A stretch of DNA of 64,000 bases from the NCBI GenBank assembly GCA_902594145.1, contig CACJLA010000001.1, forward strand, positions 100,543 through 164,542, written 5' to 3'. Both the position numbers and the translations under genes were made by a program. Below the pieces are notes generated by a model, which ran no database searches, had not been told where the DNA came from, and saw only the letters and a program-made list of their open reading frames with translations. Origin of the DNA: an uncultured Alphaproteobacteria bacterium. GTDB lineage: Bacteria; Pseudomonadota; Alphaproteobacteria; HIMB59. This document shows, in pieces, positions 47,694 through 58,436 of this stretch (the first letter of the stretch is position 1; each line of letters starts with the position of its first letter).

Positions 47694-48593
47694 ATGAAAA
47701 TCAGTGCATCCTTCGACGAAACAAAAATCAAAGCATTTTCTCTCAATTTTGACAAAAAACTTTTACGGCTCATTCAAAAAATAAAGTCACCCGATAGACG
47801 AATCAAAAAGGCATTGCTTTATTTTGCCAAAACAGGAGGAAAAAGGATTAGGCCTTTCCTGCTTTACTATATGGGTTCATTTTTAAATATTAAGCCTAAC
47901 CTATTGGATGACTTTGCCCTCTCAATTGAGTGTGTTCATCTTCATTCTTTAATTCATGATGATTTGCCCTCTATGGATAACGACGACTATAGAAGAGGAA
48001 GGTTAACTGTTCACAAAAAATTTGACGAGGCCACTGCTGTCTTAGCTGGAGACATGTTCCAAGTTTTGTCAGTAAAAACTCTTGCAGAGTCAAAATATCT
48101 TTCTGCTAGTCAAAAAGTAAGCTCAATTCAGATGCTCTCTAAGGCAAATGGCATGGAAGGTTTAATAGCAGGACAGTCCTTAGATATTTATATGAAAAAA
48201 AATTCTACCATCAAACAAATAGAGCAGATGTATCTTTTAAAAACAGGTGCTCTGTTTAGTCTATGCTTTAACCTTCTTTTAAATGTAAAAAATTTAAATG
48301 AGAAAAAGAAGAGAGAATTAAAAATTATTGGTAATACCATTGGAAAAATTTTTCAAATTACGGATGATATGTTAGATAGATGGGGCAATGAGCATGAAGT
48401 TGGTAAAAAAATTAAAAAAGACTCCAAAAAAGCAAGCATTGCTTATAGGCTTAGTCGTATTGAATGCACGAAATATTTAAAACAGATACAGAATAAAAAT
48501 TTCAAAACGATGCAAAAATTCTTTGGTACAAATAAGGAGGCCTTGCTATACATGTCAAGTCTTGTAAACTTTATTATCAATCGTGTTAAATAA
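47694..48593 (+). CDS. crtE: Geranylgeranyl/polyprenyl diphosphate synthase
   Basis: GGKRIRPFLLY, DDLPSMDNDDYRRG, ITDDMLD. Confidence 0.9.
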   Translation: MKISASFDETKIKAFSLNFDKKLLRLIQKIKSPDRRIKKALLYFAKTGGKRIRPFLLYYMGSFLNIKPNLLDDFALSIECVHLHSLIHDDLPSMDNDDYRRGRLTVHKKFDEATAVLAGDMFQVLSVKTLAESKYLSASQKVSSIQMLSKANGMEGLIAGQSLDIYMKKNSTIKQIEQMYLLKTGALFSLCFNLLLNVKNLNEKKKRELKIIGNTIGKIFQITDDMLDRWGNEHEVGKKIKKDSKKASIAYRLSRIECTKYLKQIQNKNFKTMQKFFGTNKEALLYMSSLVNFIINRVK

Positions 48594-48632
48594 AGAAAAA
48601 GATTTTTTAATTTATGAAATGACTCGCATTAA

Positions 48633-49106
48633 ATGACAATTAATGAAAATGAATTAGCTGCTGCTCGTTTGGCTTGGGGTGACGGTATGATTGCAATTTC
48701 AAAAGCTTATGAAAAATCAGGCATTGATAATGCCAAGATAGTTGCAAATGAAATATTAGATCAGCTATATGGATTTGAGTTTGGCCCTGTCTTATTTAAA
48801 CCAACTCTTAGTGGGGGCAACCAAACATTTCGATCAAATAAAGAGGGCACTTTATCTTACTTTATTGGAAATAATCCAAAGTATCCTTTGGATAGTGGAT
48901 TTGGAATTAAATATTGGTATGAATTTAAATCAGAGACATCCTCAATATTTGTAGAGAAGAATATTGCCATGTGGATGGGTTGGGTAACACTGATCGACAA
49001 AAAGGGAGTTCAGGTTAAAGTTGATAAAAGCTGGGGATATAAAAAAACTGAAAACGGTGCCTTGAAAATAGTATTGCACCACTCTTCACTTCCTTATGAA
49101 GTATAA
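48633..49106 (+). CDS. Conserved hypothetical protein (possible NTF2/SnoaL-like fold)
   Basis: 157 aa; ELAAARLAWGDGMIAISKAYEK; family not firmly recognised. Confidence 0.55.
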   Translation: MTINENELAAARLAWGDGMIAISKAYEKSGIDNAKIVANEILDQLYGFEFGPVLFKPTLSGGNQTFRSNKEGTLSYFIGNNPKYPLDSGFGIKYWYEFKSETSSIFVEKNIAMWMGWVTLIDKKGVQVKVDKSWGYKKTENGALKIVLHHSSLPYEV

Positions 49107-49158
49107 AACTCATCTTATTTTTAGAGACCATATTATACTTAATTAGGATACTGTAAAT

Positions 49159-49557
49159 TTAATTGCTAGTAATCTTTTGTAAATATTCGAGAGGTTTCCC
49201 ATCTATCGTAAATTCATCGAAATTATTTGAATTAAATGTAATTTTTATAAAATTTTCTTTTAGATTAAAAAAGCGTTGAGGAACATGTACCCATTTCGAA
49301 TAAACTCTTGTAATTTTTATATCATTTATAAATAATTGTAAGTATCCCATATTAGATTGATTTTCATTTCCAATTTGTGAGGGGTTTAATGTAAAATTTT
49401 CTAAATCTATATATAAATTATATCCATCTACTTTATCTTTCATAATTTCCAAATTAATCAAAGGATAAGGCTTCTCGACATCTATCTTGTTTCCAGGGTG
49501 ATGAGCAAAACAATTAACGGATATAAATAATAAAAATATTGAAAATTTAATATTCAT
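49159..49557 (-). CDS. Hypothetical periplasmic protein
   Basis: Signal peptide FLLFISVNCFA then HHPG. Confidence 0.6.
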   Translation of the reverse strand: MNIKFSIFLLFISVNCFAHHPGNKIDVEKPYPLINLEIMKDKVDGYNLYIDLENFTLNPSQIGNENQSNMGYLQLFINDIKITRVYSKWVHVPQRFFNLKENFIKITFNSNNFDEFTIDGKPLEYLQKITSN

Positions 49558-49611
49558 TATGAATAAATATATTATTTATTACTCTATGTTAAACAATTAT
49601 CTGTTTCAAAT

Positions 49612-50025
49612 TTATGTACATAAATCTCTCGAGTACATTTCGATGAAAGAATTATCTTTATAATTATAAATCGTAATATTAATTATTTTTTTATCTGATG
49701 ATTTGTTTTGTATAAAGATTCTACAATCACCAGTATTGTATCTATGAAATTCATAAATTTTTTCTATTTTTGAAAAATCAGCCTTTCCATACTTTAAGAC
49801 TAAATCATTTAAGGGTTTATTTAAAAATAGCTCTATACCTTTGAAATGTTCAACAATCTCGTCATTTTCTTCAACGGTTTCCTCCACCTCTGGGGTATAT
49901 ATAATTTTAGGGACAGGTTCTGGTTTTATAACTTTCTCTTCCACATCAGTTGTCTCACAGCTCACTGTAATAATAAGTAATGAAATAAAAATGAAATATT
50001 TAAATGGAATTATAAAAGTCATCAA
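49612..50025 (-). CDS. Hypothetical lipoprotein
   Basis: Lipobox LIITVSCETT; Pro/Glu-rich linker. Confidence 0.6.
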   Translation of the reverse strand: MMTFIIPFKYFIFISLLIITVSCETTDVEEKVIKPEPVPKIIYTPEVEETVEENDEIVEHFKGIELFLNKPLNDLVLKYGKADFSKIEKIYEFHRYNTGDCRIFIQNKSSDKKIINITIYNYKDNSFIEMYSRDLCT

Positions 50026-50152
50026 TTTCCTAAATTATTAGGTAAATAAAGTTCACATGCAATTTCTATATTAAAAACAAAATATAACAATTGAAACTAA
50101 GTTATATCTTGTCCACTTTTTTCTTCGAGTTATATAGTTTATAATCTTATTT

Positions 50153-51064
50153 GTGAAATTTAAATATGAACAACCATTTGTTTGTCATCAATCTTATAAA
50201 AGTGTTTTAGGACAAAGACCAATCTGGGACTGGAGGCATGACAAGTTGCTATGGGTGGATATTTATGAAAATAAAATAATCGAAACAGATCAAGAGAATA
50301 GCGGAGAGCGACATTTCACTGTACCAGACGGTGTGACTAATATTCTTTTACAAGACAATAAAAACTATATCATGAGCTCTTACGACTCTATTTTTTCTAT
50401 TCATCCCTCTCTAACAAAAAAACAACTTCTTACAAAGATTAAGTTTGAGAGCCCTAATAATAGAATTAATGATGCAGATGTAGATTTAAACGGTCAGATA
50501 TGGATATCTACTATGGATATTCAGCAAAAATCTCAGACGGGAAAGGTCATATGTCATGATTCTAATTTAAAACCAATTTATTCTGATAACTCTTATATTA
50601 TTTCCAATGGACCAGTTTTTGATTACGAGAGAAACGTAGGTTACGTAACTGATTCTATAAAAAGAATAATTTATATCTTTTCAACAAACGACTTGTCTCG
50701 TAATGGAATAAACAAAAAAGTTTTTCTTTCTATGAACAAAATTGATGGAAACCCAGATGGAATGACAGTTGATAAAAGAGGTAACTTATGGGTTGCAATG
50801 TGGGGAAGTGGTAAAGTTTGCTGCTTTGATAAACAAGGCAGCCTCAAATTAATATTACAACTTCCTGTTTCAAAAGTAACAAGTTGCACGTTTGGCGGAA
50901 AAAATTTAAATGAGCTTTTTATTACAACAGCATCTGTTGGTCTAAATGATATTGAGGCAGAAAGACAACCACATGCAGGAAAACTGTTTAAGTTCGTAAC
51001 CCAAGAGCAAGGGTATGCCTCAAACTGTTATAGATCTGAAAACATCCCTGACTTGTATCATTAA
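50153..51064 (+). CDS. SMP-30/gluconolactonase family protein
   Basis: GQRPIWDWRHDKLLWVDIYENKI, RINDADVDLNGQIWISTMD, NPDGMTVDKRGNLWVAMWGSGKV. Confidence 0.9.
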   Translation: MKFKYEQPFVCHQSYKSVLGQRPIWDWRHDKLLWVDIYENKIIETDQENSGERHFTVPDGVTNILLQDNKNYIMSSYDSIFSIHPSLTKKQLLTKIKFESPNNRINDADVDLNGQIWISTMDIQQKSQTGKVICHDSNLKPIYSDNSYIISNGPVFDYERNVGYVTDSIKRIIYIFSTNDLSRNGINKKVFLSMNKIDGNPDGMTVDKRGNLWVAMWGSGKVCCFDKQGSLKLILQLPVSKVTSCTFGGKNLNELFITTASVGLNDIEAERQPHAGKLFKFVTQEQGYASNCYRSENIPDLYH

Positions 51065-51066
51065 AT

Positions 51067-51285
51067 ATGAAATTTAATCAAAATCAGATTGGTGACATTA
51101 TTCAAATGGCCTGGGATGATCAAACTGATTTTAGTCATATAACCAAAATTTATGAAATTACTGAGGGGGATGTAAAAAAAATTATGAAAAATAGTATAAA
51201 ACGAAAAAGTTATGAAATTTGGAGAAAACGAATTCATCAAAGAAGTGCGCAAAGAACCCAGCTCAAAGGAAAAATAAATGTCTAA
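51067..51285 (+). CDS. TIGR03643/DUF2805-like small protein
   Basis: IGDIIQMAWDDQTDFSHITKIYEITEGDVKKIMK. Confidence 0.75.
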   Translation: MKFNQNQIGDIIQMAWDDQTDFSHITKIYEITEGDVKKIMKNSIKRKSYEIWRKRIHQRSAQRTQLKGKINV

Positions 51286-51742
51286 AGCTTTATTTGGAGC
51301 AGGATGTTTTTGGGGACCAGAAAAAAAATTCTCTCAGATCAAAGGAGTAATTGAAACCCAAGTTGGCTATTCTCAAGGTTTAACTGATAAAACTACATAT
51401 GAAGAAGTTTGTACAGGTAATACAAACCATGCTGAAGTTGTTTTCTTAACTTTTGATGAAGAAAAAATCTCATACGAAAACTTAGTGGAGTTTTTCTACC
51501 AAATTCATGATCCCACAACTTTAAATCAACAAGGCCCAGATCGAGGCTCTCAATACCGCTCAGTTATAGCTTACTATGACGATACCCAATTAGAAGTAGC
51601 TAAACAGATCACAGACAAATTAAATGAAAGTAAATTTAATCAAAAAATCACAACAATTATAGAACCTGTAAAAAACTATTGTCCAGCTGAAGACTATCAT
51701 CAAAAATATATGGAGAGAAAATACTCCTTTTTAAACTTCTAA
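51278..51742 (+). CDS. msrA: Peptide-methionine (S)-S-oxide reductase
   Basis: ALFGAGCFWGPEKKFSQIKGV. Confidence 0.96.
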   Translation: MSKALFGAGCFWGPEKKFSQIKGVIETQVGYSQGLTDKTTYEEVCTGNTNHAEVVFLTFDEEKISYENLVEFFYQIHDPTTLNQQGPDRGSQYRSVIAYYDDTQLEVAKQITDKLNESKFNQKITTIIEPVKNYCPAEDYHQKYMERKYSFLNF

Positions 51743-51746
51743 GCTT

Positions 51747-52400
51747 CTATATGGGAGAGTAGGGATAAATAATTTTAGGAAACTTGTAAAAAGATTTTCT
51801 TCTATAATATTTATTCACAAAATAATTTGATTCTAATCGCGTTAAAGACAAAGCTTTACCTTTAATAAACTTAAATTCAGAAATATTTTTCAGCTTCTCA
51901 ATTCCATTTCCTATTAGGTAGTAATCTTGACTCAATAAATCAATAAGATCAGAATCAATTTTCAAAGTCCTTGTCTTTCCAACCAACTTTCCAGATTTAT
52001 CAATTTTTTGAATAGCTAAATCTCTTCTATTTGTATCAACTAAACATAAGACATTTTTAGAGGGTCTCTTTTTAAGCCCCAAAAAGAAATGCTCAAAAAT
52101 AGAATAACTCACTATTTCCACCTTGTGGTTTATAAAAAAACCTTTCATGAGCGCATGGCAATTTCGTATAGCAGTAAAGCGCGCTGGTCCTTTATTGAGA
52201 TGTAATTTCTTAATGTATTCAGCCTTTATCTTTGTTTTTTTTACTAATTCAGCCAACAACTTAGATAAAACCTTTTCGTGTCCAAACTCACTTTTTACTG
52301 TTTTATCCCAAATAATTTTTTCATTTTTAAATAAAGTAATAGAACAGTATGATAAAGAACTATCGATGCCGATTTCAAAGTTTTTCATTTTATTAGTCAT
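51747..52400 (-). CDS. tsaB: tRNA threonylcarbamoyladenosine biosynthesis protein TsaB
   Basis: IGIDSSLSYCSITLF, NKGPARFTAIRNCHALMKG. Confidence 0.85.
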   Translation of the reverse strand: MTNKMKNFEIGIDSSLSYCSITLFKNEKIIWDKTVKSEFGHEKVLSKLLAELVKKTKIKAEYIKKLHLNKGPARFTAIRNCHALMKGFFINHKVEIVSYSIFEHFFLGLKKRPSKNVLCLVDTNRRDLAIQKIDKSGKLVGKTRTLKIDSDLIDLLSQDYYLIGNGIEKLKNISEFKFIKGKALSLTRLESNYFVNKYYRRKSFYKFPKIIYPYSPI

Positions 52401-53367
52401 TTTTACATCTAATTTTGTAATTCCAATGAATACATCCTATGCAACAAGCGTAAATGATACAATTCCAAATAATATTTTAATGTATCACCGTTTTGATGAA
52501 ATTAAGTATCCCTCAACAAATATTCGAAAAGAACAATTAGTTAGTCATTTAACATATTTAAAGGATCAAGGATTTAAATTTATTTTAGTAAAAGATCTTT
52601 TGTTCCCAGATAAATTACAAGAAAAATCTATTTCAATAACAATCGATGATGCATATTTATCATTTTATGAGGTGGGTTTACCTGTTTTTGAAAAATTCAA
52701 AGTACCTATTACCTTATTTTTAAATACAGAAAATATTGGTGGGCAAAATTATATGTCTTGGGGCCAACTAAAAGATGCATTAAATAGAGGTGTCGACATT
52801 CAAAATCACACGCACTCTCACTCCAGCTTACCCACTCTTAATGAATTAGAAATAGTGAATGAAATAGAAAAATCTCAAAAGCTTATTTTGGAAAACTTAG
52901 GTATTACCCCCAATTTATTCGCTTATCCTTTTGGTGAGAACAGTTCCACGGCACAAAAGATTGTCTCGCAATATTTTGATGCTGCCTTTGGTCAACACTC
53001 AGGAGCCTTTTCGATTAATCAAAAATATTTTATTCCAAGATTTCCTCTTAATGAAAACTATGGGTCTATTGATCGTATCAAAGATGCTTCAAGTGTTTTA
53101 CCTTTTAAAAACGTAGAAATTCAACCAAGAAATCCTTATCAAATAAAACCAATTACAAGATATGTTCTAGACTTTCAAGAGGACGCATCGAACATCAATT
53201 GTTTCATCAGTGACTTTCAAGGTTCTTTTAATCAAACATCAACTAACCTAAACAGTAAATTGTTAATTGAGCTAAATAGACTTCCTGTAAAAGGTAGACT
53301 AAGATTTAATTGTACGAAGGTTAATAACGGTATTTTTTGGTTTGGCTATCAGTATTTAATTAATTAA
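52366..53367 (+). CDS. Polysaccharide deacetylase family secreted protein
   Basis: SITIDDAYLSFYEVGLPVFEKF, DIQNHTHSHSSLP; ATG at 52366 gives a signal peptide. Confidence 0.87.
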   Translation: MPISKFFILLVIFTSNFVIPMNTSYATSVNDTIPNNILMYHRFDEIKYPSTNIRKEQLVSHLTYLKDQGFKFILVKDLLFPDKLQEKSISITIDDAYLSFYEVGLPVFEKFKVPITLFLNTENIGGQNYMSWGQLKDALNRGVDIQNHTHSHSSLPTLNELEIVNEIEKSQKLILENLGITPNLFAYPFGENSSTAQKIVSQYFDAAFGQHSGAFSINQKYFIPRFPLNENYGSIDRIKDASSVLPFKNVEIQPRNPYQIKPITRYVLDFQEDASNINCFISDFQGSFNQTSTNLNSKLLIELNRLPVKGRLRFNCTKVNNGIFWFGYQYLIN

Positions 53368-54211
53368 TTTTGATACGATCAAAACCTTGAAGATTATTTG
53401 AAGCAATGATCAGTTCTAATTTATCAACGTATTTATCACCAATTTCAGCATAAGCTGCTAAATATTTAACCTTCATACTAATGGGGTCTGTATATTTTAC
53501 CTGCTCATCTATACGCCTAACGACACGAAAATTATAATACGCAGGGTGCGTGTTGATATTAAACATATAAGCCTCAACGCTCTCAGATAAATTATTAAAT
53601 TTTAAAACGGCATGAGTTTTATCCTCATCTCTGTCTTGGGGAATAATTCCTCTATCTTCACGGGTCGTCCATTGGCCATAAAGTGCGTTACCTTCATTAG
53701 CAAACCTTGACTGACCCCAACCACTCTCAATAATCGCCTGCCCTAGAGCAAGGGAGATAGGAATAATGTTTATGCGTTGTTTAAGTTTTTTAAATAGTTT
53801 TTTGTTAATTTCGCTATAATCTAATTTGTACTTTTTAGATAGTCTAATCACCTCATTGGTTTCATTTACATTTAATTCTTTTCTAGCAAACTTTTTTTCT
53901 ATATTCACAACCATTCTTCTTTCTTGCATGATTAAAATATTGGTTTTGTAAATTATAGGAAGTGTGACGAGGTAAAATAATTTTTTCTTTATTGGAACAT
54001 CTTGAATGTCTGAAAAATCTTTGGGCAATTCAGATATAATGGGAAGGTGATCGATATTCTTTTCAGTTAAACTCTCAGGCATAAAATTATTTTTTTTGTA
54101 ATATTTATTTAAATCTACCCAACTATCAAATTCTCCTGCGTTAAGAAAAGAATTTATAAAAAATCCAAAAAAAAAAATAAAAAAACTAGGCTTCAACGGG
54201 TCGTACTTCAC
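53360..54211 (-). CDS. Bax-like glucosaminidase-domain protein
   Basis: LGQAIIESGWGQSRFANEGNALYGQWT. Confidence 0.88.
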   Translation of the reverse strand: MKYDPLKPSFFIFFFGFFINSFLNAGEFDSWVDLNKYYKKNNFMPESLTEKNIDHLPIISELPKDFSDIQDVPIKKKLFYLVTLPIIYKTNILIMQERRMVVNIEKKFARKELNVNETNEVIRLSKKYKLDYSEINKKLFKKLKQRINIIPISLALGQAIIESGWGQSRFANEGNALYGQWTTREDRGIIPQDRDEDKTHAVLKFNNLSESVEAYMFNINTHPAYYNFRVVRRIDEQVKYTDPISMKVKYLAAYAEIGDKYVDKLELIIASNNLQGFDRIKIN

Positions 54212-54743
54212 GGACTTCGGGAATATAATGCTTTAGCATATTCTCAATTCCCATCTTTAAAGTAGCCGTAGAGCTAGGACATCCCTGACAGGCTCCTTGC
54301 ATTTGAAGGAAAACTATTCCTTCATTATATTTGTCGAAAATTATATCTCCGCCGTCCATCGCAACAGCGGGTCTTACTTTACTATCGAGAAGTTCTTTAA
54401 TTTTCTTTACAACGTCACTGTCGTTTTCATCAATGACATGCTCCGTTGATGTTGTGTTTTCTGAAATGACAGGTTTGTTCATTGTAAAGTGCTCAATGAT
54501 ACAACCTAAGATAGCAGGCTTCATAAGAGTCCAATCATTATCATTGCCTTTAGTGATTGTAATAAAATCCGACCCAAAAAAAACTCCCTCCACGCCTTTA
54601 ATATTGAATAAGTTCATTGCTAATGGAGAGTTAGAGGCAGATTCTTGATTTTGATAGAACATTGTTCCATCTGTCATCACCTCTTTACCTGGCAAAAACT
54701 TTAGGGTTGCTGGGTTTGGTGTCGGTTCAGTTTGTACAAACAT
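54186..54743 (-). CDS. Nfu/NifU-like Fe-S scaffold
   Basis: EPTPNPATLKFLPG; VRPAVAMDGGDI...GACQGCPSS. Confidence 0.95.
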   Translation of the reverse strand: MFVQTEPTPNPATLKFLPGKEVMTDGTMFYQNQESASNSPLAMNLFNIKGVEGVFFGSDFITITKGNDNDWTLMKPAILGCIIEHFTMNKPVISENTTSTEHVIDENDSDVVKKIKELLDSKVRPAVAMDGGDIIFDKYNEGIVFLQMQGACQGCPSSTATLKMGIENMLKHYIPEVREVRPVEA

Positions 54744-54788
54744 TGATAATAATATGTCTATAAAATTGCAAAATTCAAGCCCAAGTGT

Positions 54789-55793
54789 CTACTTAAAACC
54801 GACTATCTTGTAGACTTCCTTTATAATAGGGCCTGCGATTGTGGATGCTTTTTCACTCCCCACCTGCAAAATCTTATTTAACTCATCCTTGTTATCGAGA
54901 AGATTGAGTATCTCTTTCCTCACGGGACCAACAACCTGAATTAAAGTGTCCGAAAGATCGTTTTTTAATTTTGAGTACTCTTTGCCCGCATAGCCCGCTA
55001 AAGTTTTTTCAATACTCTGGTCCAAGCAAGCAGACAGAATATTTATTAAGTTTAAACATTCAGGTTTATTTTGTAATTGGTCTTCATCTTCTGGAATAAG
55101 GTCTGAGTCAGACTTCGCTTTTCTTATCTTAGAGCTGATATCATCATCACTATCTGTTAATAAAATTCTGGAAAGCTCGGAAGCATCAGACTTTGACATT
55201 TTTTTGGTTCCATCCCGTAGACTCATCACCCTCGTAGCATTGCCATAGATTAAAGGTTCAGGCAGGGGAAAGAAATCGACTTTAAAATCATTATTAAACT
55301 TTTGTGCAATATCCCTTGATAACTCTAAATGTTGTTTTTGATCATCACCAACAGGAACATGCGTTGCAAGATATGCAAGAATATCAGCTGCCATTAAATT
55401 AGGGTAAACCATTAACCCAACACTTACGTTTTCTCTATTTTTTCCTGCCTTATCTTTAAACTGTGTCATTCTATTCAGCCAACCAATACGACTGACACAA
55501 TTAAACACCCAAGCGAGTTGAGAGTGCTCTGCTACACTTGATTGTTGAAATATAATTTGTTTTTTGTAATCCACTCCTGCAGCAATAAACGACGCTAATA
55601 CCTCTAGAGTGTTCGAGCGAAGCTCATTTGGAATTTGCTCAACCGTGATTGCGTGTTGGTCCACCACACAATAAATACATTCAAATTCTTTTTGAAGTTC
55701 CACAAAGTTTTTTATAGCACCCAGGTAATTACCTAAGTGCAGTGTCCCTGTTGGCTGAACGCCAGAAAAAACTCTTTTTTGGAAACTAGTCAT
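54789..55793 (-). CDS. trpS: Tryptophanyl-tRNA synthetase
   Basis: [27 protein letters not shown]. Confidence 0.97.
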   Translation of the reverse strand: MTSFQKRVFSGVQPTGTLHLGNYLGAIKNFVELQKEFECIYCVVDQHAITVEQIPNELRSNTLEVLASFIAAGVDYKKQIIFQQSSVAEHSQLAWVFNCVSRIGWLNRMTQFKDKAGKNRENVSVGLMVYPNLMAADILAYLATHVPVGDDQKQHLELSRDIAQKFNNDFKVDFFPLPEPLIYGNATRVMSLRDGTKKMSKSDASELSRILLTDSDDDISSKIRKAKSDSDLIPEDEDQLQNKPECLNLINILSACLDQSIEKTLAGYAGKEYSKLKNDLSDTLIQVVGPVRKEILNLLDNKDELNKILQVGSEKASTIAGPIIKEVYKIVGFK

Positions 55794-55867
55794 TTTTTAT
55801 TGTTAATAAAATTGATATCAGAATTATCTGATAAGATCGAGCGACTTCAGTTGATTCATAAAAATAT

Positions 55868-58420
55868 CTAAAGAATAGAAATCAGATTGTTTTCTATAGA
55901 TTTAAGCAGTTTTGTATCTTTTATTTTTTGGTTATTACTATTTGTTAATTGAAAAATATCAAAAACTTTCTCTCCATAAGTGGAGATTTTTGCTGATTGA
56001 ACGCTAATTTGTTTATCATGAAACACTCCTAGAATGTCCATTAAAAGGCCTGGTCGATCGCCGGATAATATTTGAAAAGTAGTGACTTGCTTGCTCATCT
56101 CGTTATCAATTGTGATTTGAGGATTGACGGCTAGTTTTTGCTGATCTTGGGTAAAGGACTGTAAGGGTTTAAAATCTTTTTGATTAAGAGCGCTCATCAC
56201 GTGTTTCGCTGTTCGCTTTTGCTCGTTGAGATCTAAAACACCTTTGTTAAAGAAGTTCGTTACCCAAAATACATCAATTACTTGATTGTTATTCAAAGAG
56301 ATTATCCTGGAACTTAGAATGTTTGATTGAGAATGAGTAAACCCAGAGACAATGTCTTTTAATATACCGGGTCTATTTTTACTCGTTACAACAACTGCAC
56401 TATATTCTTTATTTTCATAGTTTAAAAAATTTACTGAGTTAATAATTTTTGCCTTTTTATTTTTTTGATAAATTTTAAATATATCTACAATCATTCTGGA
56501 CGAAAAGGCTTCCCAAAACGGAGCAGGAAATTCTTTGATGGACTTGTTGATAAATTTTTTTAGGCTTATATCGGATTGTTGTAATACAGACTTCTTCAAG
56601 GATTCTTGAACAGAGGATGAATAAGTTTTTGTATCTAAACCTCTTTGAAGAAAATCTTTTGCATTATAAAACAAACTTCGAAGCAAACTTATTCTCCATT
56701 CATTTAGAATATTTGGTCCAACAGAAGCGATATCACACAAGGTAAATAGAAATAATGAATTTATTTTTTCTTCTGTATTCGCAATAGAAGTAAATTTAGC
56801 AATTGCTTCAGAGCTTTGCGTGTCATTTTTAAAGGCTGTATCGCTCATTACTAAATGATGTTCAACTAGCCACAATGTCAATTCTTTCACTTCTTGTGAT
56901 ACAGGAAGTCTTTTTAAAATCTTATTAGTTAACTCTGTTCCATAAACTGAGTGATTTTTCGGCCCCTTCTTTCCGATGTCATGAAATAGTAAAGCGATGT
57001 GAAGGGCTTCTCTCGAGGATAACCTGCTATATATTTCATTATAAAAGGATTTTTGTCTTAGCTCATTTAGGTTGTGCAATGTTAACAATAAGTGTTCGTC
57101 TGTGGTGTAGTGATGATAAATATCAAACTGCACTTGTCCCCAAACTCTGCCAAACTCAGGAAATATTTCACTAAATAGCTGGGTATCATTAAAATCATGA
57201 AGGGCCTGTATAGGATTTTTTTTGGAGACGACAATATTTAAAAATGATTGGAGGTGTTGTTTATCAGTAGTTTTTTTTAAGACTTTTCTCCTTTCCTCAA
57301 CGGTTTTTAAAAAGCGAGGATGAATGAGTAAATTATGTTCCAAGGATTTTTCAAAGACGTTTGCCCATTTTAGTTGAAGGTTTTTAGGGGTATTATTTTT
57401 TAAATTCAGAAAACCTTTTTCAATTATAAATTCTTTTTCTAGTGATTTAGTTTTAGTGGGTTTTCTTTTATAAATCGTTTTGATTATTAAATCCTCAGGA
57501 AGCTTCGAATAAAAGGCTCTTAAGAGAGAATTAATCTTTGCAACATTCACAAACAAATCTTTCATAAAAACCTCCACTCCTTTTTCCTTCTTTTTGTCTT
57601 TGTAAGAGAGTTTTTTTGAAATTTTCAACTGATTTTCAATAGATAGAACATCACCTTTGCTTTCGTTAAATAAATGAATAAATGCTCGAATGGTTAAGAG
57701 AAATTTCCAAGCATTCTTTAATTCTTTAATTTCCTCTTTGGTATAGATATTAACAGACGTTAAGTCTTCTAATTTATAAATATTAAACATAAAGATTGAT
57801 ACCCACAGTATGGTATGAATATCTCTAAGACCCCCAATACCCTCTTTGATATTCGGCTCTAAATTACTTTTAATTCCTATTCGATAGTCATGTCTTTCAA
57901 CCAACTCTATAAGCTTTAATTCGCTGAGCTTTAGGGGATTTTGTTTTCCAATTAAAATTTTAATAGACCGAACAAACTCACCATATTGAATTTCATCACC
58001 AATAATAAAACGAGTCTCAACAAATTTTGTAATTGTCTTTGTATCTCTCTTAGAATCAATTAATGCCTGTTTAATTGTTAAGAAAGATATTCCAACTTCT
58101 AATCCAATATCCCAGAGTGTATTATTTAATTGAGTAATAAAATCTCTTATATTTTTATTAGATTTTTTATAAATAAATAGTAAGTCAACATCACTTTTTG
58201 GTGACAAGTCATGTCTGCCGTACCCACCTACAGCGATTAAAGAGAAATCTTCTATTGGATAAATATTATAAATTCCTTTAACTATTTCTTTTACAACTGT
58301 ATCAACAAGATCTGTATGATTTTTATTAAAATAGAAGCCATCATTAGTTGATGCTAATTTTTGAAATAATTTAACCTTATTTGATTGATACTTCTTTTTT
58401 ATTTGAGAGATATCTTTCAT
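55868..58420 (-). CDS. glnD: PII uridylyltransferase / uridylyl-removing enzyme
   Basis: VGGYGRHDLSPKSDVDLLF, HD domain LLFHDIGKK, C-terminal ACT repeats. Confidence 0.95.
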   Translation of the reverse strand: MKDISQIKKKYQSNKVKLFQKLASTNDGFYFNKNHTDLVDTVVKEIVKGIYNIYPIEDFSLIAVGGYGRHDLSPKSDVDLLFIYKKSNKNIRDFITQLNNTLWDIGLEVGISFLTIKQALIDSKRDTKTITKFVETRFIIGDEIQYGEFVRSIKILIGKQNPLKLSELKLIELVERHDYRIGIKSNLEPNIKEGIGGLRDIHTILWVSIFMFNIYKLEDLTSVNIYTKEEIKELKNAWKFLLTIRAFIHLFNESKGDVLSIENQLKISKKLSYKDKKKEKGVEVFMKDLFVNVAKINSLLRAFYSKLPEDLIIKTIYKRKPTKTKSLEKEFIIEKGFLNLKNNTPKNLQLKWANVFEKSLEHNLLIHPRFLKTVEERRKVLKKTTDKQHLQSFLNIVVSKKNPIQALHDFNDTQLFSEIFPEFGRVWGQVQFDIYHHYTTDEHLLLTLHNLNELRQKSFYNEIYSRLSSREALHIALLFHDIGKKGPKNHSVYGTELTNKILKRLPVSQEVKELTLWLVEHHLVMSDTAFKNDTQSSEAIAKFTSIANTEEKINSLFLFTLCDIASVGPNILNEWRISLLRSLFYNAKDFLQRGLDTKTYSSSVQESLKKSVLQQSDISLKKFINKSIKEFPAPFWEAFSSRMIVDIFKIYQKNKKAKIINSVNFLNYENKEYSAVVVTSKNRPGILKDIVSGFTHSQSNILSSRIISLNNNQVIDVFWVTNFFNKGVLDLNEQKRTAKHVMSALNQKDFKPLQSFTQDQQKLAVNPQITIDNEMSKQVTTFQILSGDRPGLLMDILGVFHDKQISVQSAKISTYGEKVFDIFQLTNSNNQKIKDTKLLKSIENNLISIL

Positions 58421-58436
58421 TAATAAAACTTTAACA

